Shown here: positions 48,238-56,693 of the stretch, piece by piece
Layout: every line of letters starts with the position of its first letter
How positions within the stretch are numbered: the stretch's first letter is position 1
DNA from: Fodinibacter sp963833495
GTDB lineage: Bacteria > Actinomycetota > Actinomycetes > Actinomycetales > Dermatophilaceae
Reading direction: 5' to 3'
Assembly (NCBI GenBank): GCA_963833495.1
Contig: CAWHYJ010000009.1
Span: 1-64,000, forward strand
Length of the DNA: 64,000 nucleotides
Made by a program: the position numbers and the translations under genes
The notes under the pieces: model-generated
Told to the model about the DNA's origin: nothing
What the model saw: only the letters and a program-made list of their open reading frames with translations
Databases searched by the model: none

Positions 48238-50235
48238 GTGCGTCGCTGCCCCGGGCGATCCCATGGGTTGCTCCGCGCGCCCGTCGTGGCCCTGCTCCTC
48301 GCGCTCGGCGCGCTCCTGGCAGCCCCGGTGACCGCGAGCGCCGCGCCGGCACGCGTGCCGACGGCCACGGCATCCGCCGCTGACGAGCAGGCGCTCGCCG
48401 AGAAGTACGCACCGGTGGTGCGGCTGGTGCAGCAGGCGCAGGACTGCGGGCCGGGCGAGCCGTTCGTGCCCACCGACGTCGCCATGCTGCTCGGCAACGA
48501 CACCGTCGCGCTGCGCGGGCCCTGGACCACCGACGACATGGTCAAGATCGCCCCCACCGGCGACGACCTGGGCAAGGGGCTGTCCGGCTACCACCTCGAC
48601 TTCCCCGGCAGCCCGCTCAGCCCGGGCTGCTCCTACGAGGAGTGGGCCAACGAGCAGACCGCCGGCTCGGCGCCCACGACCTACGCCCGGGTGGTCACCG
48701 AGGAGGGTCGCGAAGGGCTGGCGCTGCAGTACTGGCTGTACTACCCGTTCAACGACTTCAACAACAAGCACGAGAGCGACTGGGAGATGATCCAGGTCGA
48801 GTTCGCCGCGTCCGACGCGGCGACCGCCCTCGCCCAGGAGCCCACCCGGGTCGGCTACAGCCAGCACGAGGGCGTCGAGATCGCCGACTGGGGCGACGTC
48901 AAGCTCGAGGTCGTCGACGGCACCCACCCCGTGGTGCACCCGGCCGCCGGGTCGCACGCCAACTACTACGACGCCGCGCTCTTCCTCGGCCGCTCGGGCC
49001 AGCAGGGCTTCGGCTGCGACGACAGCCGCGCCCCCACCACGGACGTGAAGCCCGAGGTCGCGCTGGTGCCCTCGGACCCCGAGGCGGTCGGAGCCGAGTA
49101 CCCGTGGCTCGACTACACCGGCCGCTGGGGGCAGCGCGAGACCAGCTTCTACAACGGCCCGACCGGCCCCAACACCAAGGACCAGTGGACCAAGCCGCTG
49201 ACCTGGACCGACACCGAGGGCGCCGACACCGCGTATGCCGTGCCCGCCAGCGGCCTGTACGGCACCCAGGCGACCAGCTCGTTCTGCGGCATCGTCTCCA
49301 CCGGCTCGGACCTGCTCCGCGTCGCGATGAACAACCTGGCCGTGGCGTCACTCGCGCTGCTGGCCGTCGCGCTCTTCGTCGCCTGGCTGGTACGCCGCAC
49401 CACCTGGGGCCCTTCCGCCCCGCTTCGCCTGGTCCGCCGCCGCAGCACCGGCCAGGTCATCGCGAGCGTGTGGCGGATGTACCTGGGCCGGATCCTGCTC
49501 TTCATCGGCATCGGTGCGCCGATCGCCGTCGCGACCATCCTCCCCGGCGTCGCAACCGTGTGGGTGACGTCGGTGACCGAGTCCATGGGCGGCAGCGCGA
49601 CGCTGAAGACCGTCGCTGTGGTGGTCGCCGGGGTGGTGCTCACCCTGGCCTCGCCGGTGACCCTGGCGCTCGGACAGGCCGCGACCTTGGTCGCCGCACG
49701 CGCGATCGACGAGGAGCGGCCCGTCGGGCCCCTTCGTGCCTACGGCGGCGCCCTGCGGCGGGCCGTCCCCCTGCTGCTGACCCTGGCCGGCATCGGCGTC
49801 GTCGTGCTCCTGCTCAGCGTGACCATCGTGCTGATCCCGGTCGCCGCCGCCCTGTTCGTGCTCAGCCTCCTGATCACCCCCGTCGTGCTCTTCGAGGGCA
49901 TCTCGGGGTGGCGGGCGTTCCGCCGCAGCGCGCACCTCGTGCGCCGGCACTGGGTCAAGGTCGTGGTCCTCGTCGCCCTGACCAACGGGCTGGTCCTGGC
50001 GATCGGGCCGCTGCTCGGCACCGTCCTCATCCTGGGCACCTCGCTGCCGTTCGCGGTGAGCAACGCGATCGCCGGCATCGTCTACGCGCTGTTCATCCCA
50101 CTGGTGGCGCTCAACACCATCTACGTCTACGCCGACATCGTCGTGCGCGACGAGCTCGAGCCGCGGGTCGAGAAGGAGCCGCAGCTGCCCGCCGAGGCGA
50201 GCCTGGTGCCGGCTGCCACGGATCTCGGGGCGTAG
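48238..50235 (+). CDS. Secreted Vps62-like domain fused to multi-pass membrane domain
   Basis: A 665-residue protein from GTG 48238, five bases after AAGGAGG. A signal peptide ends near ASA-APARVP. Residues about 50-330 resemble the Vps62-type domain: LALQYWLYYPFNDFNNKHESDWEMIQVEF, VGYSQHEGVEIADWGDVKLE, and THPVVHPAAGSHANYYDAALFLG. After a transmembrane helix (about 360-380) the C-terminal half (400-640) has a further five or six helices resembling the membrane part of glycerophosphodiester phosphodiesterases (VVLFEGISGWRAFRRSAHLVRRHWVKVVV). The role is unknown; a cell-surface or envelope function is inferred. Upstream of 48238 is a divergent promoter gap with the palindrome ACTCGCGAGT near 48125. 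Confidence 0.75.
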   Translation: MRRCPGRSHGLLRAPVVALLLALGALLAAPVTASAAPARVPTATASAADEQALAEKYAPVVRLVQQAQDCGPGEPFVPTDVAMLLGNDTVALRGPWTTDDMVKIAPTGDDLGKGLSGYHLDFPGSPLSPGCSYEEWANEQTAGSAPTTYARVVTEEGREGLALQYWLYYPFNDFNNKHESDWEMIQVEFAASDAATALAQEPTRVGYSQHEGVEIADWGDVKLEVVDGTHPVVHPAAGSHANYYDAALFLGRSGQQGFGCDDSRAPTTDVKPEVALVPSDPEAVGAEYPWLDYTGRWGQRETSFYNGPTGPNTKDQWTKPLTWTDTEGADTAYAVPASGLYGTQATSSFCGIVSTGSDLLRVAMNNLAVASLALLAVALFVAWLVRRTTWGPSAPLRLVRRRSTGQVIASVWRMYLGRILLFIGIGAPIAVATILPGVATVWVTSVTESMGGSATLKTVAVVVAGVVLTLASPVTLALGQAATLVAARAIDEERPVGPLRAYGGALRRAVPLLLTLAGIGVVVLLLSVTIVLIPVAAALFVLSLLITPVVLFEGISGWRAFRRSAHLVRRHWVKVVVLVALTNGLVLAIGPLLGTVLILGTSLPFAVSNAIAGIVYALFIPLVALNTIYVYADIVVRDELEPRVEKEPQLPAEASLVPAATDLGA

Positions 50236-50297
50236 CACCCCCTCCAGGGCTGACCGGCGGGCGCGCGTTCTCGCGGCGGGCTGCGGCACCACCGGGT

Positions 50298-50394
50298 GAC
50301 CGTGCCCGTCAACAGGCAGTAGCCCGCTCGAGGCGGCGACGTCACGCTCAAGGGCTGCCCACGACGTGCCGACTGCCTGTTGGCGCGAACGGTC
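50298..50394. repeat. Dispersed palindromic repeat, copy 2
   Basis: Arms 50298-50320 and 50372-50394 share 20 of 23 positions when one is read on the opposite strand (GACCGT, 7-base spacer, AACAGGCAGT). It lies between a + gene ending at 50235 and a - gene ending at 50428. Copy 1 is at 39542. Confidence 0.8.
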
Positions 50395-50427
50395 GGCTCA
50401 GCGCCATCCGCCATCCGCCCTCCGCCC

Positions 50428-51396
50428 TCAGGCGGTGGCGGTGGGCTGGGGCGCCCGGCGCCGACGGGCGGCGACGTAGGCGGCCCCCGCCAGCCCGAGG
50501 ACCAGCAGGATGCCGACGACGGTCGCGTTGCGCACCAGGGTGTCGGTGAACGTCGACACCACGGCCCCGGCCGCGTCCGCGGCGACCGGGTCGGTCAACC
50601 GGTCGGTGGCGCCGGAGACGACCACGCGCAGCGCCACGACCGCGGCCACCAGGGCGAGCAGGCCGGCACCCGTGAACCACAGGCCGGCCACCGCGAGGTC
50701 GCGGACCAGCCAGGCCCCGGCGACGCCGAAGAGGAGGACGAGCAGCGGGCCGAGCCAGACCAGCACCGTGAGCAGCTGGTAGTAGCCCTGCCACGTCTCG
50801 AGCTGCTCGACGGTGGTGATCGGCACCGAGGCCTCGAGTGTCGGGAGCCGGTCGACGAAGCTGAAGCCGGCGCCGACCAGCTCCTGGCGCACGGCGTTGC
50901 CGACCGTCGCCAGCCTGATGCTCACCGTGTCGCCCTCGGTGACGACGGCACCGTTGTTCGTGGCGTCGCCGTCGAGGGTCGCCACGAGGTCGGTGTGGGC
51001 CGTGCGGGTGGCCTCCTCGAACGCCGTGGCGAACTCGGGTGCCTCCACGACCTTCGCGACGATGGATGCCGTACGCGTCTCGACCGCGCCCCCGAGGCTG
51101 CCCGCGAGGTCGCGCAGCAGGCCCTTGACGAGGTCGGGAGCGGCCAGCTCGTCGATGGCGCCGGTGACGCGGGGCGCGACGCGGGTGTCGATCGCCTGGG
51201 TCACCTGGGCGGTCATCTCCTGCTCCACGAGTGCCTGCACCTCCGGCGACGAGGCCACCGGCACCACCCGGGCGACGAACGCGTCGGTGTCGGTCACGGT
51301 GCGCGCCGTCCAGGTGGCGATGACCGCGACCGGCACGAGGAGCGCGGCCAGGACGAGCAGCACGATGCCGCCGATCCTGCGGCGTCGTGAGGTCAT
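50428..51396 (-). CDS. Membrane protein of unknown function
   Basis: A 322-residue protein: one N-terminal membrane helix (IGGIVLLVLAALLVPVAVIATW), a large extracytoplasmic domain of about 190 residues (TDTDAFVARVVPVASSPEVQALVEQEMTAQVTQAI...), then three helices (YYQLLTVLVWLGPLLVLLFGVAGAWLV, LWFTGAGLLALVAAVVALRV, VVGILLVLGLAGAAYVAA). The extracytoplasmic part is helical and lacks known motifs. Its ATG overlaps the stop of the AI-2E-type permease (ATGA), so the two are translationally coupled. I do not assign a function. Confidence 0.75.
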   Translation of the reverse strand: MTSRRRRIGGIVLLVLAALLVPVAVIATWTARTVTDTDAFVARVVPVASSPEVQALVEQEMTAQVTQAIDTRVAPRVTGAIDELAAPDLVKGLLRDLAGSLGGAVETRTASIVAKVVEAPEFATAFEEATRTAHTDLVATLDGDATNNGAVVTEGDTVSIRLATVGNAVRQELVGAGFSFVDRLPTLEASVPITTVEQLETWQGYYQLLTVLVWLGPLLVLLFGVAGAWLVRDLAVAGLWFTGAGLLALVAAVVALRVVVSGATDRLTDPVAADAAGAVVSTFTDTLVRNATVVGILLVLGLAGAAYVAARRRRAPQPTATA

Positions 51397-52745
51397 GTCG
51401 GCTCCGTGCCGTCGGGGTGGTCGTCCTGCGAGGGCTCCCGGTCGGGGGCCTCGCGGGGCGTGCGGGTCTCGGGGACCTCGCGCGGTCCGGGCGCCTCGGC
51501 GGTCGGGCGGTCCTCGGCGGTCGCGGGAGCCTCGGCCTTCTCCAGACCGGCGGGGGCATCGGCGGGCACCGCGACCGACGGCCCGGCATACGGGCCTTCG
51601 TCGTCGTCCTTGTCCCCCCACGCCCGATCGGCGCTGGGGGCGACCAGCGCCGCCACCTCGGCCTCGGTCTCGGCACTGAGCTCGTAGCGCCGCTTGTAGA
51701 TCTCGAGCAGCGCCATCGCCGTGGCGGCGACGGGCACGCCGAGCAGCGCGCCCGAGATGCCGAACAGCTGGGCGCCGAGCAGCGCGGCGCCGAACGAGAC
51801 CGCCGGGTGCAGGTCGACGGCGCGGGCCGAGATGCGCGGCTCGATGGTGACGTTCTCGACCTGCTGGTAGGCGATGCCCCAGATGAGCACGTAGACACCG
51901 AGGATCGGGTCGCCCGAGGTGAGGCCGACGACGACCGGCAGCGCGATCGAGATGTAGGTGCCCACGTTGGGCACGAACTGGGCCACCAGGCCGGTCCACA
52001 GGGCCAGCGGCAGCCAGTAGGGCAGGCCGATGACGGCGAAGACGATGCCGCTGAGGAAGGAGTTGATGGCGGCGAGCACGACGCGGGCGGCGATGTAGCC
52101 CCCGACCTTGATCTTGGTCAGGTCCCACGCGGCGAGGAAGGGCACCTGGAGGTCGGGGCGCAGCCGTCGGGCGATCCACCGGCGCAGCGCCGGCATCCCC
52201 GCCGACACGTAGAAGACGAAGAAGACGAGCACGAACATGCCGAAGAAGCCCGAGAGGATCGAGGCGACGACGTTGAGCACCCCGAAGGCGACGTCGTCGG
52301 CGTACGCCGCGATGTCGGCCGGCGTGATGCCGAGCCGGTCGAGGATGGTCTCGAAGGTGAAGCTCGAGCCGGTCACCCGGTTGAACCACGCCAGGGCGTC
52401 GGCCGCGATGTCGGGCAGGGCACCGATGAAGCTGGCCACCTGGTCGACGAACAGCTTGCCGAACGCCAGCAGGAACGCCGTCAGGCCGAGCGCCAGCGCG
52501 ATCATCACCACCCCGGTGGCCAGGCCGCGCCGCATCCGCTCGGCGAGCTTCGCCACCGCCGGCTCCATGGCGAGCGCGACGAACCACGCCATCAGCACGT
52601 AGTAGAGCGTCGAGGCACCCTGCCGCACGACGAAGGCGAGGAAGAGCACCAGCAGCAGGACGCCGACGACGATCCACGTCCGCCGCCGGAAGGGCCGGTC
52701 CCCGGAGGGTGCGACCGGCAGGGCCGCGGGGGTCGTGACCTCCAT
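51393..52745 (-). CDS. AI-2E family transporter (PerM-like)
   Basis: A 450-residue permease of the AI-2E/PerM superfamily. About eight helices; signature region LDRLGITPADI, LFVDQVASFIGALPDIAADALAW, GGYIAARVVLAAINSFLSGIVFAVIGLPYWLPLALWTGLVAQFVPNVGTYISIALPVVV, and EPRISARAVDLHPAVSFGAALLGAQLFGISGALLGVPVAATAMALLEIYKRRYEL. A 90-residue acidic Pro/Glu/Ala tail follows. Actual solute unknown. The ATG at 52745 is seven bases after TACTGT, a -10-like box, so translation may be leaderless; a GTG at 52754 is also possible. The following 240 bases (52755-52994) hold no gene I can support. Confidence 0.85.
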   Translation of the reverse strand: MEVTTPAALPVAPSGDRPFRRRTWIVVGVLLLVLFLAFVVRQGASTLYYVLMAWFVALAMEPAVAKLAERMRRGLATGVVMIALALGLTAFLLAFGKLFVDQVASFIGALPDIAADALAWFNRVTGSSFTFETILDRLGITPADIAAYADDVAFGVLNVVASILSGFFGMFVLVFFVFYVSAGMPALRRWIARRLRPDLQVPFLAAWDLTKIKVGGYIAARVVLAAINSFLSGIVFAVIGLPYWLPLALWTGLVAQFVPNVGTYISIALPVVVGLTSGDPILGVYVLIWGIAYQQVENVTIEPRISARAVDLHPAVSFGAALLGAQLFGISGALLGVPVAATAMALLEIYKRRYELSAETEAEVAALVAPSADRAWGDKDDDEGPYAGPSVAVPADAPAGLEKAEAPATAEDRPTAEAPGPREVPETRTPREAPDREPSQDDHPDGTEPT

Positions 52746-52994
52746 AAGGGTCACAGTAGGGCCGCCGGCTCGCCTCCTCCGGGCGGCGCGCGGCGGCCGG
52801 GCCGAGCTGCCCCGGCGAGCACCATCAGCGAAGGACTGACCCCACGTGCCCTCGGCTACCGCCTGGTAGGTGCACTGATCGCGTCACTCACGAGGCGGTA
52901 GCCGACGTCCGGTGCCGCGCAACGTCACCCAGGCGGCCGGCCGGTGCGGTGCGGAACCGCTCGGGATGCCGTACGACCACGTCGCGCACGGGCG

Positions 52995-54296
52995 TCACCC
53001 CGCGCCGAGGACCCGGTCGACGAAGGCGTTGCCGAAGACCCGCTGCGGGTCGACCCGGTCGCGCAGCGCGCGGAAGTCGGCGAGGCGGGGAAGGACCTCG
53101 GCGAGGGCGCCGGCATCCAGCTCGAACACCTTGCCCCAGTGCGGCCGGGCACCCAGCGGCGCCAGCGCCTCCTCGATCGTGCGCACGGCGCGACGCACGG
53201 CGACCTCGTCGCGCACCCACGTGAAGTGCAGCGCCACGGTGTCGCGCCCCTGTGCACCACTGAGCCACAGCTCGTCGGCCGCGATGGTGCGCAGCTCGCT
53301 CACGAGCAGCAGGGCGGCGAACGACGGCGCGAGCCGGCGCACCCGCGCGAGGGCCTCGAGGGCCACCTCGCGCGGGACGAAGTACTCGCTCTGAAGCTCC
53401 TCGCCGTTGCTGGGCGTGAACTCCTCCCGGAAGTGCGGGAGCCGGTGCAGCCACGGTCCGGCGACGCCACCCTGGGCCGTCACCGCCTGCTCCGACCCGC
53501 CGGGGATCATGTGCAGCGCGCCCGTTGCGGCCTCGGTGCCGAACTCGTCGGCGGCGCGCCCCACGCCCACGCGGTGCTTGAGCCAGAGCTGGTCGGGGAG
53601 GTCCCACGACCGGGTGAAGACGCTGACGCTGTAGGCCGCCGACGTGATGTCGTCGAAGCGGTCCTCGAGCACGCGCCAGGTCAGCCCGGTGCGCACCTCC
53701 TGGCTGACGTCGTAGCCGGGCTCGGCGTCGAGCTCGAGCCGGCTCACGATGCCGAGCGCTCCCAGAGCGACCACCGACCCGTCGAAGTCGGCATCGCCGC
53801 GCTCGACGCGCCGAACGGTGCCGTCGGGGCCGACCACCTCGAGCGCCCGGACGGCCGCCGCCAGCGAGCGCACGCGGTCACCCGAGCCGTGCGTGCCGGT
53901 GGCCACGGCCCCGGCCACCGAGATGTGCGGCAGCGAGGCCATCGCCCCGAGCGCCCACCCCTGCTCGTGCAGGGCTGTCGCCAGCTCGGCGTAGCGGGTG
54001 CCACCACCCACCGAGACGACCGCGGCGGCACCGGTGCCATCGGCATCCACGCGCACGTCGGCCGGCAGCGCGGCGAGGTCGACGAGGGTGCCCACGGTGT
54101 CGGTGAGGTCGGAGAACGAGTGCCGCGACCCGAGCGCCCGCACTGCGCGCGACCCAGCCACCACCTCGCACAGCTCGTCGACCGAGCGCGGCCGCACGAG
54201 CCGGGCAGCGCGGTAGGAGTAGTTGCCCGCCCAGTTGGTGCCGACCGTCTCGCCGTCGTTGCTCGTGGAGCCCACCGGCCCGACCCTCGTGGTCAC
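52995..54296 (-). CDS. aldO: Alditol oxidase (FAD, VAO family)
   Basis: A 433-residue flavoprotein that oxidises the terminal alcohol of xylitol/sorbitol to an aldose, giving H2O2. NWAGNYSYRAARLVRPRSVDELCEVV at the start is characteristic; the covalent-FAD His lies in ALGSRHSFSDLTDT near residue 59; SLPHISVAGAVATGTHGSGD and the VSVFTRSWDLPDQLWLKHRVG region follow. The C-terminal half contains substrate-binding WLHRLPHFREEFTPSNGEELQSEYFVPR. Enzymes of this type include xylitol oxidase. It is the last gene of the pentose unit, 51 bases after lacI, so xylitol is a good substrate candidate. Confidence 0.88.
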   Translation of the reverse strand: MTTRVGPVGSTSNDGETVGTNWAGNYSYRAARLVRPRSVDELCEVVAGSRAVRALGSRHSFSDLTDTVGTLVDLAALPADVRVDADGTGAAAVVSVGGGTRYAELATALHEQGWALGAMASLPHISVAGAVATGTHGSGDRVRSLAAAVRALEVVGPDGTVRRVERGDADFDGSVVALGALGIVSRLELDAEPGYDVSQEVRTGLTWRVLEDRFDDITSAAYSVSVFTRSWDLPDQLWLKHRVGVGRAADEFGTEAATGALHMIPGGSEQAVTAQGGVAGPWLHRLPHFREEFTPSNGEELQSEYFVPREVALEALARVRRLAPSFAALLLVSELRTIAADELWLSGAQGRDTVALHFTWVRDEVAVRRAVRTIEEALAPLGARPHWGKVFELDAGALAEVLPRLADFRALRDRVDPQRVFGNAFVDRVLGAG

Positions 54297-54347
54297 GTCC
54301 GTCTCCTCCCTTCTGTCGGGTGCGGCCCGGCCGTCGGTCGACGGCGG

Positions 54348-55358
54348 TCAGGATGCCGGCACCGGCCCGGTGGAGTCGCGCACCACGAGCCGGGTCGGCA
54401 GGCACACGTGCCCCGGTGTCGGCTCGCGCCCGGCGAGCAGCTCGACGAGCATCCGCACCGCGGTGGCGCCGATGTCGTGCAGTGGCTGGGAGACCGTGGT
54501 CAGGCTCGGGTCGCAGAGCACCGACTCGGGCACGTTGTCGAAGCCCACGACGGAGACGTCCTGCGGCACGCGCAGGCCGAGCTCGTGGGCCACCTCGATG
54601 GTGCGGATCGCGGAGATGTCGTTGGCGGCGAAGACAGCGGTGGGGCGGTCGGGCAGCGACAGCAGCTCGCGGGCCGGGGCGCTGGCGCTCTCGGGGCGGT
54701 AGCCGCCCACCCGCACGAGCTCGGGGTCGACCGGCACGCCGGCCGCGGCCATCGCGTCGCGGAAGCCCTGCTCGCGCAGCCGCGCCGACTCCAGGTCCTC
54801 GCGGCCCCCGAGCAGCGCGATGCGACGGTGCCCCAGGGCGAGCAGGTGCTCGGTGGCGGCCACCGCGCCCGCGGCGTTGTCGGCGTCGACCGTGGGGAAG
54901 CCGGCCGGGCCGGTGTGCGGGTCGACCGCCACCACCGGGATCTCGGCCGGTGCGGAGACCACGGTGGGCGTGACGAGGATGGCGCCGTCGATCAGGGTGC
55001 CGCCGAGCCGGCTCAGTGACCGGCGCTCCCACCCCACCGACCGGCCGTGGTGCCCACCGGAGTAGGCGAGCAGCTCGTAGCCGGTCTCGTCGATCGCGCT
55101 CGAGACCCCCTTGAGCAGCTCGGTGCTGAACGGCTCGAACTCGGCCACGAGCACGCCGATGACGTTGGTGCGGTGGCTGCGCAGGCTGCGGGCCCCGAGG
55201 CTCGCCTCGTAGCCGAGCGACTCGATCACCTCGGTGACCTTGTCCATCGTGCTCTGGGCCACGCCGTAGCGCTGGTTGACGACCTTGGACACCGTCGCCA
55301 CGGACACCCCCGCCGCGCGGGCGACGTCCTCCATCCGCACGCGTCCGGCAGTCGTCAC
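54348..55358 (-). CDS. LacI-family regulator of pentose/alditol genes
   Basis: A 336-residue repressor. The HTH (MEDVARAAGVSVATVSKVVNQRYGVAQSTMDKVTEVIESLGYEASLGARSLRSHRTN) carries the standard hinge helix, and the periplasmic-binding-like effector domain follows (IGVLVAEFEPFSTELLKGV, VVAVDPHTGPAGFPTVDADNAAGAVAATEHLLALGHRRIALLGG). The gene sits between xylA and aldO. One operator-like palindrome precedes it and another precedes the transport operon, so it likely controls both. The effector is unknown but xylose or xylitol is favoured by context. Confidence 0.92.
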   Translation of the reverse strand: MTTAGRVRMEDVARAAGVSVATVSKVVNQRYGVAQSTMDKVTEVIESLGYEASLGARSLRSHRTNVIGVLVAEFEPFSTELLKGVSSAIDETGYELLAYSGGHHGRSVGWERRSLSRLGGTLIDGAILVTPTVVSAPAEIPVVAVDPHTGPAGFPTVDADNAAGAVAATEHLLALGHRRIALLGGREDLESARLREQGFRDAMAAAGVPVDPELVRVGGYRPESASAPARELLSLPDRPTAVFAANDISAIRTIEVAHELGLRVPQDVSVVGFDNVPESVLCDPSLTTVSQPLHDIGATAVRMLVELLAGREPTPGHVCLPTRLVVRDSTGPVPAS

Positions 55359-55399
55359 GGGGCGAGACTACCGGGCGTGCGGAGGGCGGCCGGAGTGGT

Positions 55400-55417
55400 C
55401 CGAGAACGTTGTCGACA
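55400..55417. promoter_or_regulatory. LacI-type operator candidate upstream of lacI
   Basis: CCGAGAACGTTGTCGACA carries the AACGTT centre and, like the better site at 62385, GA/TC flanks (GAgAACGTTgTC). 42 bases upstream of the LacI gene start, so autoregulation is likely. Confidence 0.6.
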
Positions 55418-55459
55418 TCGCCACCGACCCCACCGCACGCCCGCCGCCGGAGGCCACGC

Positions 55460-56638
55460 TCAGCCGACGAGGTGCTCGAGGGCGAGCTGGTTCAGGCGCA
55501 CGAAGCCGTAGTCGCGCTCCGCGGCCTTCTCGGGGTCGAACCCGTCGTCACCCGCGAGGAAGTCGGCGAGCGACTCACCGGCATCCAGCGTGGGCTGGGC
55601 GAGGGTGGTGACGCCGGAGTACTCCAGCGCCTCGGTCACCCGCGGGTCGGCGCGGAAGGCTCGCGCCTTGTCGGCCAGCAGCAGGTAGGTGCTCATGCAC
55701 GCCTTCGCCGACTCCCAGACGCCCTCCATGTGCTCGGTGCGCGAGGGCTTGTAGTCGAAGTGCCGTGGGCCCTCGTAGCGCGGGGCGCCGGGGTTGCCGG
55801 CGAAGCCGTTCTCGAGCAGGTCGACGGTGAAGAACGCCGACAGCAGGTCACCGTGACCGAAGACGAGGTCCTGGTCGTACTTCAGCCCGCGCTGGCCGTT
55901 GAGGTCGATGTGGAACAGCTTGCCGGCCCACAGCGCCTGGGCCAGCTGGTGGGTGTAGTTGAGGTTGGCCATCTGCTCGTGCCCGGTCTCGGGGTTCACG
56001 CCGACGATGTCGCCGTGCTCGAGCTCGGCGATGAACCCCAGCGCGTGGCCCAGGGTGGGCAGGAAGATGTCACCGCGCGGCTCGTTCGGCTTGGGCTCCA
56101 GGGCGATGCGCAGGTCGTAGCCCTTGTCCTTGATGTAGCCGGCGACGGTGTCGAGGCCCTCCTTGTAGCGCTCGAAGGCGGAGAAGAGGTCCTTGCTGCC
56201 GTCGTACTCCGAGCCCTCACGGCCGCCCCACATGACGAAGGTCGAGGCGCCCACCTCGGCGGCGACGTCGACGGCGGCCAACACCTTGCGCAGCCCGAAG
56301 CGGCGCACCGACCGGTCGTTCGAGGTCAGCCCGCCGTCCTTGAACACCGGGTGCGAGAAGGTGTTGGTGGTGACCATCTCGATCACCAGGCCGGCGCTGT
56401 CGCAGGCCTCGCGCAGCCGGCCGAGGCGCTGGGTGCGGGTGGCCTCGTCAGCGTCGAACGGGTAGACGTCGTTGTCGTGGAAGGTGATTCCCCACGCCCC
56501 CAGGTCCGCCAGCCGGTCCGCGTACTCCCAGGGGTCGAGCGCCGGCCGTGACGGCCCGCCGAACGGGTCGGTGCCCGTCCACCCCACCGTCCACAGGCCG
56601 AACGAGAACTTGTCCTGGGCTGTCGGCTGTCGCGTCAT
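55460..56638 (-). CDS. xylA: Xylose isomerase
   Basis: Converts D-xylose to D-xylulose, metal-dependent. 392 residues. The ATG at 56638 is preceded by GGAGG. Motifs: MTRQPTAQDKFSFGLWTVGWTGTDPFG, the catalytic His in GITFHDNDVYPFDADE, NTFSHPVFKDGGLTSNDRSVR, FVMWGGREGSEYD, metal ligands in LRIALEPKPNEPRGDIFLPT and VGVNPETGHEQMANLNY, and FHIDLNGQRGLKYDQDLVFGHGD. All are typical of class I enzymes. It lies 55 bases after the GH3 gene stop and upstream of lacI. Its product would need a xylulokinase not in this window. Confidence 0.96.
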   Translation of the reverse strand: MTRQPTAQDKFSFGLWTVGWTGTDPFGGPSRPALDPWEYADRLADLGAWGITFHDNDVYPFDADEATRTQRLGRLREACDSAGLVIEMVTTNTFSHPVFKDGGLTSNDRSVRRFGLRKVLAAVDVAAEVGASTFVMWGGREGSEYDGSKDLFSAFERYKEGLDTVAGYIKDKGYDLRIALEPKPNEPRGDIFLPTLGHALGFIAELEHGDIVGVNPETGHEQMANLNYTHQLAQALWAGKLFHIDLNGQRGLKYDQDLVFGHGDLLSAFFTVDLLENGFAGNPGAPRYEGPRHFDYKPSRTEHMEGVWESAKACMSTYLLLADKARAFRADPRVTEALEYSGVTTLAQPTLDAGESLADFLAGDDGFDPEKAAERDYGFVRLNQLALEHLVG

Positions 56639-56693
56639 GGTTCCTCCGTGTGTCGTTCGTGGTTGGTCGTCGGTCATGGCTGGCTCGTGTGAC

